From: Glacieibacterium sp038210595
GTDB lineage: Bacteria > Pseudomonadota > Alphaproteobacteria > Sphingomonadales > Sphingomonadaceae
DNA length: 64,000 nucleotides
Direction: 5' to 3'
NCBI GenBank assembly: GCA_038210595.1
Contig: JBBQWN010000011.1
Location: forward strand, 1-64,000
A model generated the notes under the pieces. The model had not been told where the DNA came from. It made no database searches and saw nothing but the letters and a program-made list of their open reading frames with translations. Positions 51,245 through 59,918 of the stretch are shown here, piece after piece. The translations under genes were made by a program, and so were the position numbers. Each line of letters begins with the position of its first letter. Position 1 is the first letter of the stretch.

Positions 51245-51694
51245 CTACCCCCGCCCCCGATACCCCGCGACGCCCTGGTCCGGCACCCACAGCCCTGCGG
51301 GGATCGGTCCCGACTGCCAGAACACGTCGATCGGGATCCCGCCGCGCGGATACCAGTAGCCGCCGATGCGCAGCCACTTCGGTGCCATCTCGGCGACGAG
51401 GCGCTGCCCGATGCCGACGGTCACGTCCTCGTGGAAGCCGGCGTGGTTGCGGAAACTGCCCAGGAACAGCTTGAGAGACTTCGATTCGACGATCGTCGCG
51501 GCCGGGCAATAATCGATGACCAGATGCGCGAAATCGGGCTGACCGGTGACCGGGCACAGCGAGGTGAACTCGGGCGCGGCAAAACGCACCAGATAGTCGG
51601 TGCCGGGGCGGGGATTGGCGGGATAGTCGAGCATGGCAGCGTCCGGCGAGGCGGGCAGGGCGCTGGCGCGTCCGAGGTGGAGCGGTTCGGTCAT
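51245..51694 (-). CDS. queF: preQ1 synthase (7-cyano-7-deazaguanine reductase)
   Basis: A 149-residue YkvM-type QueF that reduces the nitrile preQ0 to preQ1 with NADPH, for queuosine in tRNA. The covalent-intermediate Cys is in EFTSLCPVTGQPDFA, and the substrate-binding ESKSLKLFLGSF motif follows. Length and motifs fit the short single-domain form, which assembles by tunnelling fold. It converges on dksA with one base between stop codons and is divergent from sseA. Confidence 0.94.
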   Translation of the reverse strand: MTEPLHLGRASALPASPDAAMLDYPANPRPGTDYLVRFAAPEFTSLCPVTGQPDFAHLVIDYCPAATIVESKSLKLFLGSFRNHAGFHEDVTVGIGQRLVAEMAPKWLRIGGYWYPRGGIPIDVFWQSGPIPAGLWVPDQGVAGYRGRG

Positions 51695-51790
51695 CCAAGC
51701 GTCCTAGCCGCCGGGGACGCCGCGGCCAAGCGGGGTGACAGGCCAAGACGGCGGGGCTATTGCGAGCGCCGACATCGTTAGGAGCAGTGC

Positions 51791-52633
51791 ATGACCCCCT
51801 TGGTGACGACCGAATGGCTCGCGGCCGAAATCGGCAAGAGCGACGTTCGGGTCATCGACGCGACGATGATTCCGCCCGGCGAGACCGGCGATGCGCGTGC
51901 CGCCTTCGAAGCCGCGCATATTCCGGGCGCGGTATTCTTCGACCTGAACGAGATCGTCGATACGTCGAGCAAGCTGCCGCACATGCTGCCGCCGCCGGAG
52001 AAATTCGCCAGCCGGATGCAGGCGCTCGGCCTCGGCGATGGCAGCCGCATCGTCGTCTATGACAATTCGCCGCTGCATTCGGCGGCGCGCGCGTGGTGGA
52101 TGCTGACGCTGTTCGGCGCGCACGAGGTGTCGATCCTCGACGGTGGCTTTGCCAAGTGGCAGGCGGAGGGCCGCGCCATCGAGAGCGGGCGGCCGGTCGT
52201 GCGTCACCGCCACTTCACCGTCTGGGCCGACAAGAAGTCGGTGCGCGACGAGGCCCAGATGCTCGACAACCTCCGCTCCAAGGCCGAGCAGGTCGTCGAC
52301 GCGCGTTCCGCCGGGCGGTTCGCCGGTACCGAGCCGGAACCGCGCGCCGAGCTGCGCGGCGGCCATATCCCGGGCGCCAAGAATCTGCCGATCGCAAAGC
52401 TGTTCAACGATGACGGCACCTGGAAGCAGGGCGACGCGCTGAAGGCGGCGTTTGCCGATGCCGGGGTGGACATCGCCAGGCCGATCGTCACCACCTGCGG
52501 CTCGGGTGTCACGGCTGCCGTCGTGTACTTCGGCGCCAGCCTGCTGGGGGCCAGGCAGCTGGCGCTCTATGACGGCAGCTGGTCGGAGTGGGGCGCATCC
52601 GCATCAAACCCCGTGGTCAGCGGAGCAGCGTGA
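51791..52633 (+). CDS. sseA: 3-mercaptopyruvate sulfurtransferase
   Basis: A 280-residue tandem rhodanese. The N-terminal domain is inactive and has the typical VRVIDATMIPPGE and GSRIVVYDNSPLHSAARAWWML, seen as VVYDNSPLHSAAR. The C-terminal domain carries catalytic Cys236 in TTCGSGVTAAV, the CG[ST]GVT loop of mercaptopyruvate sulfurtransferases, and DARSAGRFAGTEPEPR. ATG 51791 follows TAGGAGCAG. The stop overlaps the metC start by four bases, linking sulfur transfer and cystathionine cleavage. Confidence 0.94.
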   Translation: MTPLVTTEWLAAEIGKSDVRVIDATMIPPGETGDARAAFEAAHIPGAVFFDLNEIVDTSSKLPHMLPPPEKFASRMQALGLGDGSRIVVYDNSPLHSAARAWWMLTLFGAHEVSILDGGFAKWQAEGRAIESGRPVVRHRHFTVWADKKSVRDEAQMLDNLRSKAEQVVDARSAGRFAGTEPEPRAELRGGHIPGAKNLPIAKLFNDDGTWKQGDALKAAFADAGVDIARPIVTTCGSGVTAAVVYFGASLLGARQLALYDGSWSEWGASASNPVVSGAA

Positions 52634-53820
52634 GCGACGGGCCGAACACACGGCTGGTCCACGCCGGCCGCCGCAAGGACTGGACCCACTCGGGCAAGCG
52701 CGGAATCGTCAACCCGCCGGTCTGGCGCGCCTCGACGGTGCTGTTCGACACGCTTGCGGAGCTGGAGGCGAGCAACGCCGCGCCCGACGACGGGCTGAAC
52801 TATGGTGCGCGCGGCACGCCGACGAGCTGGTCGCTCGAGGCGGCGTTGACCGAGCTCGATCCGGGTGCCGCGGGCACGCGCCTGTATCCGACCGGGCTGG
52901 CAGCTCTCGCCGTCGCGCTGATGACCGTGCTGAGCGCCGGCGACCATGTCCTGATCACCGACAGCACCTACGATCCGACCCGGCTGTTCGCCGACCGCGT
53001 GCTGACGCGGATGGGCATCGAGGTCAGCTACTACGATCCCCTGATAGGCGGCGGCATCGCGGCGCTCGTCCGCCCCAACACCCGCGCCTGCGTCGTCGAA
53101 AGCCCCGGCTCGCTGACGTTCGAGGTGCAGGACATCCCCGCCATTGTCGCCGTCTGCCGCGCGCACGGCATCGCGACCATCCTCGATAACACCTGGGCGA
53201 CGCCGCTGCTGTTCCCGTCGATGGCGTTCGGTATCGACCTCAGCATGCAGGCGCTGACCAAATATGTCGCCGGCCATGCCGACGTGCTGCTCGGCTCGGT
53301 GACCGCGTCGCCGGAGTGGTGGCCGCGGCTGAGCGAGACGACCCGGCGTTTCGGGCAATATGTCTCTCCTGATGATTGCGCGCTCGCGTTGCGCGGGCTG
53401 CGCACGATGGCGTTGCGGCTGCGGCAGCATGAGGCGAACGCGCTCGCGGTGGCGCGCTGGTTGCAGGCCCATCCGGCGGTCGAACGTGTCCTGCATCCGG
53501 CGTTGCCCGGCGATCCCGGCCACGCTTTGTGGCAGCGCGACTTCAAGGGCGCGAGCGGGTTGTTCGCGTTCGGGCTGCAACAGGGTAGCCGGGCCGATAC
53601 TGCGACGCTGATCGACGACCTGCGCCATTTCGGCATCGGCTTCAGCTGGGGCGGCTATGAGAGCCTGATCCTGCCGATCAGCCCGAACCGGGTGCGTAGC
53701 GTCCGCAAGCTGGAGACACCGGGCCCGCTGCTTCGCGTCCATATCGGACTGGAGGATCCGGCCGACCTGATTACCGATCTCGACGCTGGTCTGGCGCGTT
53801 ACACCGCGCAGTTCGCATGA
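52630..53820 (+). CDS. metC: Cystathionine beta-lyase
   Basis: A 396-residue PLP enzyme of the Cys/Met metabolism family. The PLP lysine is in MQALTKYVAGHADVLLG, and the phosphate and ring contacts are in LYPTGLAALAVAL and VVESPGSLTFEVQD. SWGGYESLILP near the C-terminus is typical of MetC-type lyases rather than MetB. It yields homocysteine, pyruvate and ammonia. The GTG start overlaps the sseA stop, and its own TGA overlaps the phytoene synthase ATG (53817). Alternative: a broad C-S lyase acting on other thiol amino acids. Confidence 0.9.
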   Translation: MSDGPNTRLVHAGRRKDWTHSGKRGIVNPPVWRASTVLFDTLAELEASNAAPDDGLNYGARGTPTSWSLEAALTELDPGAAGTRLYPTGLAALAVALMTVLSAGDHVLITDSTYDPTRLFADRVLTRMGIEVSYYDPLIGGGIAALVRPNTRACVVESPGSLTFEVQDIPAIVAVCRAHGIATILDNTWATPLLFPSMAFGIDLSMQALTKYVAGHADVLLGSVTASPEWWPRLSETTRRFGQYVSPDDCALALRGLRTMALRLRQHEANALAVARWLQAHPAVERVLHPALPGDPGHALWQRDFKGASGLFAFGLQQGSRADTATLIDDLRHFGIGFSWGGYESLILPISPNRVRSVRKLETPGPLLRVHIGLEDPADLITDLDAGLARYTAQFA

Positions 53821-54749
53821 CCGATGAGGTTCTGGAGGGAGCGCGCGCCAGCATTGCTGCGGGCAGCAAGAGCTTCGCGCTGGCGTCCAAGCTGTTTGCA
53901 CCGCAGCAGCGCGAGCTGGCGACCTTGCTCTATGCGTGGTGCCGCCACTGCGACGATATCGTCGACGGCCAGACCGGCGGGCGCGGCAATGTCCAGCATG
54001 ATGCGTCGCCGGCGGAGCGTCTTGCCCGGCTCGATCATGACACCCGCGCCGCACTGGCGGGCCATCCGCCGCCCGAGATGCCGTTCATGGCGCTGGCCCG
54101 TGTCGCCGCCGCGACCGGGATGCCGGAACGTTATCCGCTCGACCTGATCGAAGGCTTTCGCATCGACGTCGAGCAACGCCCGTTCCGGACCTTCGACGAC
54201 ACGCTGGCCTATTGCTACCACGTCGCCGGCTGCGTCGGCGTCATGATGGCTATCGTCATGGGGGTATCGCCCGACGACCACGCGACGCTGGACCGCGCGT
54301 CCGACCTCGGTATCGCGTTCCAGCTCAACAACATCGCCCGCGATGTGATCGAAGATGCGATGAATACGCGGCGCTACATCCCCGACGACTGGCTGGCCTC
54401 GGTCGAGCTGCAGCCGAACAGCTTCGCCTTTCCGCCCAATCGCCGCCAGTTGTCGCGGCTGGTGGCGCGGCTGGTCAACGCCGCCGAGGATTATGAGGCG
54501 AGCGCCCAGCACGGCACGCCGGCGCTGCCGCTGCGCGCGGCTTGGGCGGTGCTGGCGGCGGCGAAAATCTATGGCGACATCGGCCGGCGGGTGCGCGACG
54601 GCGGTGCGGAGGCGCTGGAGGGGCGCATTGTCACCAGCCGCGCGCAGAAATTGACGGCGGTCGCGGCTGCGTTACCGCAGGCGCTCAGCCGTTCGCGGTT
54701 GTGGCCGCGCCCGGGTCCATCTCGCGACGGACTTTGGACGATGACCTGA
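53817..54749 (+). CDS. crtB: Phytoene/squalene synthase family protein
   Basis: A 310-residue trans-isoprenyl diphosphate synthase that condenses two GGPP (phytoene) or FPP (squalene). The first Asp-rich motif is RHCDDIVDG, the second is NNIARDVIEDAMNTRRYIP with the N-x-x-R-D-x-x-E-D pattern. YCYHVAGCVGVMM is also conserved. It looks like CrtB rather than a hopanoid HpnC/D enzyme, and a carotenoid hydroxylase gene lies next to it. ATG 53817 overlaps the metC stop. Its last 65 bases overlap the convergent crtZ gene. Confidence 0.9.
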   Translation: MTDEVLEGARASIAAGSKSFALASKLFAPQQRELATLLYAWCRHCDDIVDGQTGGRGNVQHDASPAERLARLDHDTRAALAGHPPPEMPFMALARVAAATGMPERYPLDLIEGFRIDVEQRPFRTFDDTLAYCYHVAGCVGVMMAIVMGVSPDDHATLDRASDLGIAFQLNNIARDVIEDAMNTRRYIPDDWLASVELQPNSFAFPPNRRQLSRLVARLVNAAEDYEASAQHGTPALPLRAAWAVLAAAKIYGDIGRRVRDGGAEALEGRIVTSRAQKLTAVAAALPQALSRSRLWPRPGPSRDGLWTMT

Positions 54750-55242
54750 TCTTGCCGGCGCCGCTGGCCTCCAGTTCCGCCAGCAGCGTCCGCACCGGCG
54801 GTGCCCACAGGAAGCCGAAGCTGACCGTGCCATGCTTGCTCTCGACGACATGGTGCAGCCGGTGCGCCTGGACGATGCGCTTCAGATAGCGCCCCTGCGG
54901 GTTCCAGCTGTGCCGTACGCGGCGATGGACGAGGACGTCGTGGAAACCAGCATAGATCGCGCCATAGGCGGTGATGCCCGCGCCGATCCACACGAGTGCC
55001 GGCATGTGCCCGTAAACGCCGAGCGCGATCAAGGCGATAGCGGGCGTCGCGAAGATCACCGCGAACCAGTCGTTCTTCTCGAACGCCCCGTCGCGCGGCG
55101 CGTGGTGCGAGGCATGGAGCGACCACAGGAAGCCGTGCATCACCCAGCGGTGAGCGACGTAGGCGAAGATCTCCATGCCGGCGACGGTCGCCACTAACAG
55201 GGCGATGCCGGCGGGCAGGCTGAGGCTTTGGCCAAGGTCCAT
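54685..55242 (-). CDS. crtZ: Beta-carotene hydroxylase-like (fatty acid hydroxylase superfamily)
   Basis: A 185-residue diiron membrane hydroxylase adding the 3- and 3'-hydroxyls of zeaxanthin. Its histidine clusters HRWVMHG, HASHH, HD (GFHDVLVHRR) and HRLHH fit the CrtZ pattern. Four hydrophobic helices are visible. The C-terminal 22 codons (basic and Ser-rich) run antisense into the crtB 3' end. A TATAGA box five bases before the ATG at 55242 may be its -10. A yellow-pigmented sphingomonad would use this enzyme for nostoxanthin-type carotenoids. Confidence 0.88.
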   Translation of the reverse strand: MDLGQSLSLPAGIALLVATVAGMEIFAYVAHRWVMHGFLWSLHASHHAPRDGAFEKNDWFAVIFATPAIALIALGVYGHMPALVWIGAGITAYGAIYAGFHDVLVHRRVRHSWNPQGRYLKRIVQAHRLHHVVESKHGTVSFGFLWAPPVRTLLAELEASGAGKIRSSSKVRREMDPGAATTANG

Positions 55243-55247
55243 GCGGT

Positions 55248-55253
55248 TCTATA
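55248..55253 (-). promoter_or_regulatory. -10-like box just upstream of crtZ
   Basis: On the minus strand TATAGA ends five bases before the crtZ ATG, with no ribosome site between. This is the closest match to a canonical -10 among the near-start boxes in the window. Confidence 0.35.
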
Positions 55254-55351
55254 AGCGGGCCGCCGCGCCGTGTCACCGGACGCCCGTGCGTCCTATCGTC
55301 CGCTCTGCGCACCGGATGACAAAGCGGGGTGAGGCCGCTACCGGAAACGCC

Positions 55352-56374
55352 ATGGATCTCGCCCGCTTCGCCCGCCGCCGCTACACGCCCGGCTTCACCC
55401 CAATGGAGCCGATGGCGCATCTGTCGCACGACCTGCGCCGCGACCTGTGGATCAAGCGCGACGACCTGCTCGGGCTGGCTGGCGGCGGCAACAAGACGCG
55501 CAAGCTGGAGTTCCTCGTCGCCGATGCGCTGGCGAAAGGCGCGGACACGCTGATCACCGTCGGGGCGCCGCAGTCGAACCATTGCCGGCTGACGCTGGCG
55601 GCGGCGGTGCGCGAGGGGCTGAAGTGCCGTCTTGTGATCGAGGAGCGGGTGGCGGGCAGCTATGCGGTCGACGCCACCGGCAACAACCTGCTGTTCGACC
55701 TGATGGGGCTGGAAAGCCGCACCGTCGTGCCCGCCGGGACCGACCTCGGTGCGGCGATGGCAGCGGAGGCGGACATCGTGCGGGCCCGCGGCGGCACGCC
55801 CTATGTCATCGCCGGCGGTGGCTCCACGCCGCTCGGTGCGCTCGGCTATGTGGCGTGCGCGCAGGAGATACTGGCGCAGTCGTTCGAGCTGGGCCGGGCC
55901 TTCGACCGCATCGTCGTCGCCAGCGGCAGCGCCGGGACGCACGCGGGCCTCGCGGTCGGGCTGCACGCCGCCAGTTGGGACGGGCGGCTGACCGGCATCA
56001 ACGTCCGCCGGCCGCGCGAGGAGCAGGAGGGCAATGTCTTCGCGCTGGCGGTGACCACCGCCGCGCTGCTCGGCGTACCGCCGCCGGAGCGCAAGGGGAT
56101 CGAATGCCTCGCCGACTGGGTCGGACCGGGGTATTCGCTGCCCAGCCCGGAGATGGTCGCGGCGGTGCGGACGGCGGCGCGGCGCGAGGGTGTGCTGCTC
56201 GACCCCGTCTATACCGGCAAGGCGTTCGCCGGACTGCTCGGCCTGATCGAGCGCGGCGACATCGAGCGGCAAGAGCGCGTGCTGTTTGTCCACACCGGCG
56301 GCGCGCCGGTGCTGCACGCCTATGCGGACGTGCTGCGCGGCCCGACCGCGGATGCGGTCAGAACGACACGATGA
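55352..56374 (+). CDS. D-cysteine desulfhydrase-type PLP enzyme
   Basis: A 340-residue fold-type II PLP enzyme of the ACC deaminase/D-cysteine desulfhydrase group. The PLP lysine is in GGGNKTRKLEFL, with TVGAPQSNHCRLTLAA, VASGSAGTHAGLAVG (phosphate loop) and LLDPVYTGKAFAGL following. The N-terminus FARRRYTPGFTPMEPM is typical. The group includes D-cysteine desulfhydrase and L-cysteate sulfo-lyase (CuyA), both yielding pyruvate and ammonia plus sulfide or sulfite; the sequence does not settle which. The stop overlaps the racemase start by four bases. Confidence 0.85.
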   Translation: MDLARFARRRYTPGFTPMEPMAHLSHDLRRDLWIKRDDLLGLAGGGNKTRKLEFLVADALAKGADTLITVGAPQSNHCRLTLAAAVREGLKCRLVIEERVAGSYAVDATGNNLLFDLMGLESRTVVPAGTDLGAAMAAEADIVRARGGTPYVIAGGGSTPLGALGYVACAQEILAQSFELGRAFDRIVVASGSAGTHAGLAVGLHAASWDGRLTGINVRRPREEQEGNVFALAVTTAALLGVPPPERKGIECLADWVGPGYSLPSPEMVAAVRTAARREGVLLDPVYTGKAFAGLLGLIERGDIERQERVLFVHTGGAPVLHAYADVLRGPTADAVRTTR

Positions 56375-57057
56375 AGACGGTCGGCGTGCTGGGGGGCATG
56401 GGCCCGGCGGCGACACTCGATTTCCTGTTCAAGCTGCACGCCGCGACGCCCGCGGCGCGCGACGAGGATCATCTGCGCGTCATCACCGACAGCGACCCGC
56501 GGGTGCCCGGACGCAATGCGGCGCTGCGCGGCGACGGGCCGTCGCCGGGGCCGGCGCTGGCGGCGATGGCGCGCGGGCTGGTCGGCGCGGGGGCGGAGGT
56601 GCTGGCGATGCCGTGCAACGCCGCGCACCAATGGGCAGGCGAGATCACGGCGGCGGTGCCGGTGCCGTTCGTGTCGATGATCGATGCGGCGGTTGAGGCG
56701 GCGGCGCGGAGCGGCGCGCGGCGGGTCGGACTGCTCGCGGCCGACGCGACGCTGCTCGCCGGGCTGTACCGCCGGGCGCTCGCGGCGCGCGGGCTCGAGG
56801 CGATCGAGACGGTCGACGCGATGCCCGGGATCATGCGCGTCAAGGCGGGCGACACCGGACCCGCGACCCGCGCCGCGATGGCGGCGCTGGCGGCGGAGCT
56901 TGCGGGGCAGGGCGCGGACGTCGTGCTGATGGCCTGTACGGAAGTACCGCTGGTACTGGGGCCGGGCGATACGCAAGTCCCGCTGATCGATGCGACGGCA
57001 GCGCTGGTCGATACGGTGCTGGCGCGGGCGCTTGTCGGGTCGCTCGCGCCAACGTAA
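56371..57057 (+). CDS. Aspartate/glutamate racemase family protein
   Basis: A 228-residue PLP-independent two-cysteine racemase. The N-terminus MKTVGVLGGMGPAATLDF is the family start, the first catalytic Cys is in AMPCNAAHQWAG and the second in LMACTEVPLVLG. It would interconvert D- and L-aspartate or a related amino acid or hydantoin. ATG 56371 overlaps the desulfhydrase stop. The gene lies in a four-gene unit with a transporter, suggesting use of D-amino acids from outside or from cell-wall turnover. Confidence 0.9.
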   Translation: MKTVGVLGGMGPAATLDFLFKLHAATPAARDEDHLRVITDSDPRVPGRNAALRGDGPSPGPALAAMARGLVGAGAEVLAMPCNAAHQWAGEITAAVPVPFVSMIDAAVEAAARSGARRVGLLAADATLLAGLYRRALAARGLEAIETVDAMPGIMRVKAGDTGPATRAAMAALAAELAGQGADVVLMACTEVPLVLGPGDTQVPLIDATAALVDTVLARALVGSLAPT

Positions 57058-57090
57058 CACTCGGCGCCAAGGGATCGGCGGGGAGACACG

Positions 57091-58734
57091 ATGGCGACTG
57101 CGGCAGTGCCGGCGACGCACGTATTCGACGCGAAGCGCGACCGGCTTGTCATCCTGGCCTCGTCGCTCGGCACGGTGTTCGAGTGGTATGACTTTTTTGT
57201 CTATGGGACGCTGGCGGCGCTGCTCGGCGGCTATTTCTTCCCCTCCGACAATGACAGCGCCGCGCTGTTGAAGAGCCTCGCGGCGTTTGGCGTCGGGTTC
57301 GGGGTGCGGCCGCTGGGGGCCGTGCTGTTCGGCTATTTCGGCGACCGGGTGGGGCGGAAATATACATTCCTGGCGACCATCACGCTGATGGGCCTGGCGA
57401 CGGCGCTGGTCGGCGCGCTGCCGACCTATGCCGAGGTCGGCATCTGGGCCCCGGTAGGCCTGCTGGTGCTGCGCGTACTGCAGGGCCTGGCGCTGGGCGG
57501 CGAGTATGGCGGCGCGGCGATCTACGTCGCCGAGCATGCGCCGCCGGGCAAGCGCGGCTTCTACACCAGCTTCATCCAGGCCTCGGTGGTCGGCGGCTTC
57601 CTGCTGTCGATCGCGGTGGTGCTCGGCGTCACGGCGCTGGTCGGCCGGGAGGATTTCGCCGCCTGGGGCTGGCGGATTCCGTTCGGTTTCTCGCTGGTGC
57701 TCCTCGCGCTGTCGCTGTGGATCCGGCTGAAGCTGAAGGAAAGCCCGATCTTCACCGCGATGAAGACGGCCGGGCAGACGTCCCGGAACCCGCTGCTCGA
57801 CAGTATCCGCGAGCCCGGCAACCTGCGCCCGGTGCTGGTCGCGCTGTTCGGCATCGCCGCCGGTTTGACGGTCATCTGGTACACCGCGCAGTTCCAGACG
57901 CTGTTCTTCCTGCAGCAGGCGGCGCGGGTCGACCAGATGACGGCGCAGATCATGCTGGGGATCGCGGCGCTGATCTCGGCACCGCTGTTCGTGCTCGCCG
58001 GCTGGCTGTCGGACAAGGTCGGGCGCAAGCCGCTGATGGTCGCCGGCTACGGCCTGACCCTGATCTTCCTGTTCCCGCTGTTCCACATGATCGCCGACGC
58101 CGCCAACCCGGCGCTGGCCGAGGCGGCGGCCCGTGCCCCGGTGCGGATCGAGAACGCCAACTGCGCCTACAACCCTTTCGCCGCGGGCAAGCAGACCAGC
58201 GCGTGTGCCCAGGTGCTCGACTATTTCGCCAAGAAGGGCGTCCCCTACAAGAAGATCGCCAAGGACGTCGACGCCGTCGATCCGGTGCCCGTCGTCACCA
58301 TCGGCGGTTACCGGATGAACGGCCTGCACGCCGGCGATTATGAGGCGGCGTTGCGACAGGCGGGCTATCCCGGCTCGGTCGACCCCGTCACCGGCAAATG
58401 GGACCTGCGCGCCGAACCGTCGGAGCGCAACGACTTGGTCATCCTCTTCGCCTGCGTGATGCTCGGCCTGCTCAGCGCGATGACCTATGGCCCGGTCGCG
58501 GCGATCCTGGTCGAGCTGTTTCCGGCGCGCATCCGCTACACCTCGCTGTCGGTGCCGTATCATATCGGCACCGGCTATTTCGGCGGCTTCCTGCCGTTCG
58601 TGGCGCAGTTGATCGTGGTCAAGACCGGCAACCCGTTCGGCGGGCTGTGGTATACGTTCGCGGTGGTCGCGGTGGCGATGGTGGTGACGGTGCTGTTCCT
58701 GCCTGAAACGCGGGGGCGGGACATCACGCAGTGA
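57091..58734 (+). CDS. MFS transporter, metabolite:H+ symporter type
   Basis: A 547-residue major facilitator. The MHS/ProP-type motifs are LASSLGTVFEWYDFFVYGTLA, shown here as TVFEWYDFFVYG, RPLGAVLFGYFGDRVGRK and GGEYGGAAIYVAEHAP. These occur in uptake systems for proline, betaine, citrate or shikimate. An unusual hydrophilic stretch of about 95 residues (about 348-445, with two Cys at NCAYNP and SACAQ) sits before the last helices. GAGACACG precedes ATG 57091. The CoA-transferase gene overlaps its stop by four bases. Confidence 0.9.
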   Translation: MATAAVPATHVFDAKRDRLVILASSLGTVFEWYDFFVYGTLAALLGGYFFPSDNDSAALLKSLAAFGVGFGVRPLGAVLFGYFGDRVGRKYTFLATITLMGLATALVGALPTYAEVGIWAPVGLLVLRVLQGLALGGEYGGAAIYVAEHAPPGKRGFYTSFIQASVVGGFLLSIAVVLGVTALVGREDFAAWGWRIPFGFSLVLLALSLWIRLKLKESPIFTAMKTAGQTSRNPLLDSIREPGNLRPVLVALFGIAAGLTVIWYTAQFQTLFFLQQAARVDQMTAQIMLGIAALISAPLFVLAGWLSDKVGRKPLMVAGYGLTLIFLFPLFHMIADAANPALAEAAARAPVRIENANCAYNPFAAGKQTSACAQVLDYFAKKGVPYKKIAKDVDAVDPVPVVTIGGYRMNGLHAGDYEAALRQAGYPGSVDPVTGKWDLRAEPSERNDLVILFACVMLGLLSAMTYGPVAAILVELFPARIRYTSLSVPYHIGTGYFGGFLPFVAQLIVVKTGNPFGGLWYTFAVVAVAMVVTVLFLPETRGRDITQ

Positions 58735-59918
58735 CCGCTCCCCTCGACGGCATCCGCGTCGTCGACCTGGGGCAGATCGTGTCGGGGCCGATGGCGGCGT
58801 GCGTGCTGGCCGACCAAGGCGCCGACGTCATCAAGGTGGAGACGCCGGGCGGCGACCCGATGCGCGGCTTCGGCCCGGCCAAGGGCGACCTCAGCGCGCT
58901 GTTCATTACCGTCAACCGCGGCAAGCGCGGCGTGGCGCTCGACCTCCGCACGCCGGGCGGCGCGGCGGTGCTGACACAGCTCGTCGAGTGGGCCGACGTG
59001 TTGATCGAAAACTTCCGCCCCGGCGCGCTCGACCGGCTGGGGTTTGCGTACGAGCGGTGCCGCGACCTCAACCCGCGGCTGATCTACACCTCGGTGACCG
59101 GCTTCGGCCCCGACGGGCCCTATGCGAATATCCGGGTCTACGATCCGGTCATCCAGGCGGTGTCCGGGCTGGCGGCGATGCAGGGCGGCGTGGGCAACGC
59201 GCCGGAGCTGGTCAAGTCGCTGGTCACCGACAAGGTCACTGCGCTGACCGCGGCGCAGGCGATCACCGCCGCTCTGTTCCACCGCGGACGCACCGGCGCG
59301 GGCCAGCGGCTCGACGTCGCCATGCTCGACTCGGCAATCGCATTCAATTGGGTGGAGGGCATGTACAATCACAGCTTCCTCGACGATCCGCCGCCGCCCG
59401 CGATGGAATATGGCGCCATGGGTCAGCTGTGGGAGGCCAGCGACGGCCATACCGCGATGAGCGCGTTGCAGGATCATGAGTTCCGGGCCTTGGCCGGCGC
59501 GCTCGACATGCCCGAGCTCGTCGGCGACCCGCGGTTCGCGACGCTGCGGCTCCGCCTGGCGAACCGCGCCGACTGGGTGCCGGCGGTGCGCGCGCGGCTG
59601 GCGGCGACCGATCTCGACACGCTGATGGCGGGCTTCATCGCGCACGGCGCGGTCGGCGGGCGTGCCAACGCCGTCGCCGAGGTCGCCGCCGACCCGCAGG
59701 TGCGGCACAACGCCACCGTCGCCGAGATCGACCATGGCCGCATCGGCCGCGTGCGGTCGCCGCGCCCCGCACCGCGCTTCGGCGGCAGCCCGACCGTCGC
59801 ACCGCGCCCGGCCCCTCACTTCGGCGAGCATTCGCGCGCGGTGCTCGCGGGGCTCGGCCATGACCCCGCTGCCATCGACTCGCTGATCGCGTGCGGGGCG
59901 GTGCTGGCGGCTGGTTGA
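58731..59918 (+). CDS. CaiB/BaiF family CoA-transferase
   Basis: A 395-residue class III CoA-transferase that moves CoA between carboxylic acids. Early motifs are GIRVVDLGQIVSGPMAACVLADQGADVIKVE, given here as LADQGADVIKVE, and RGKRGVALDL; the segment GAGQRLDVAMLD normally holds the catalytic Asp. VTGFGPDGPYA and RPGALDRLGF are typical. It activates the carbon skeleton left after deamination, perhaps an acid imported by the MFS protein. The GTG start overlaps the transporter stop. Substrate unknown. Confidence 0.92.
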   Translation: MTAPLDGIRVVDLGQIVSGPMAACVLADQGADVIKVETPGGDPMRGFGPAKGDLSALFITVNRGKRGVALDLRTPGGAAVLTQLVEWADVLIENFRPGALDRLGFAYERCRDLNPRLIYTSVTGFGPDGPYANIRVYDPVIQAVSGLAAMQGGVGNAPELVKSLVTDKVTALTAAQAITAALFHRGRTGAGQRLDVAMLDSAIAFNWVEGMYNHSFLDDPPPPAMEYGAMGQLWEASDGHTAMSALQDHEFRALAGALDMPELVGDPRFATLRLRLANRADWVPAVRARLAATDLDTLMAGFIAHGAVGGRANAVAEVAADPQVRHNATVAEIDHGRIGRVRSPRPAPRFGGSPTVAPRPAPHFGEHSRAVLAGLGHDPAAIDSLIACGAVLAAG

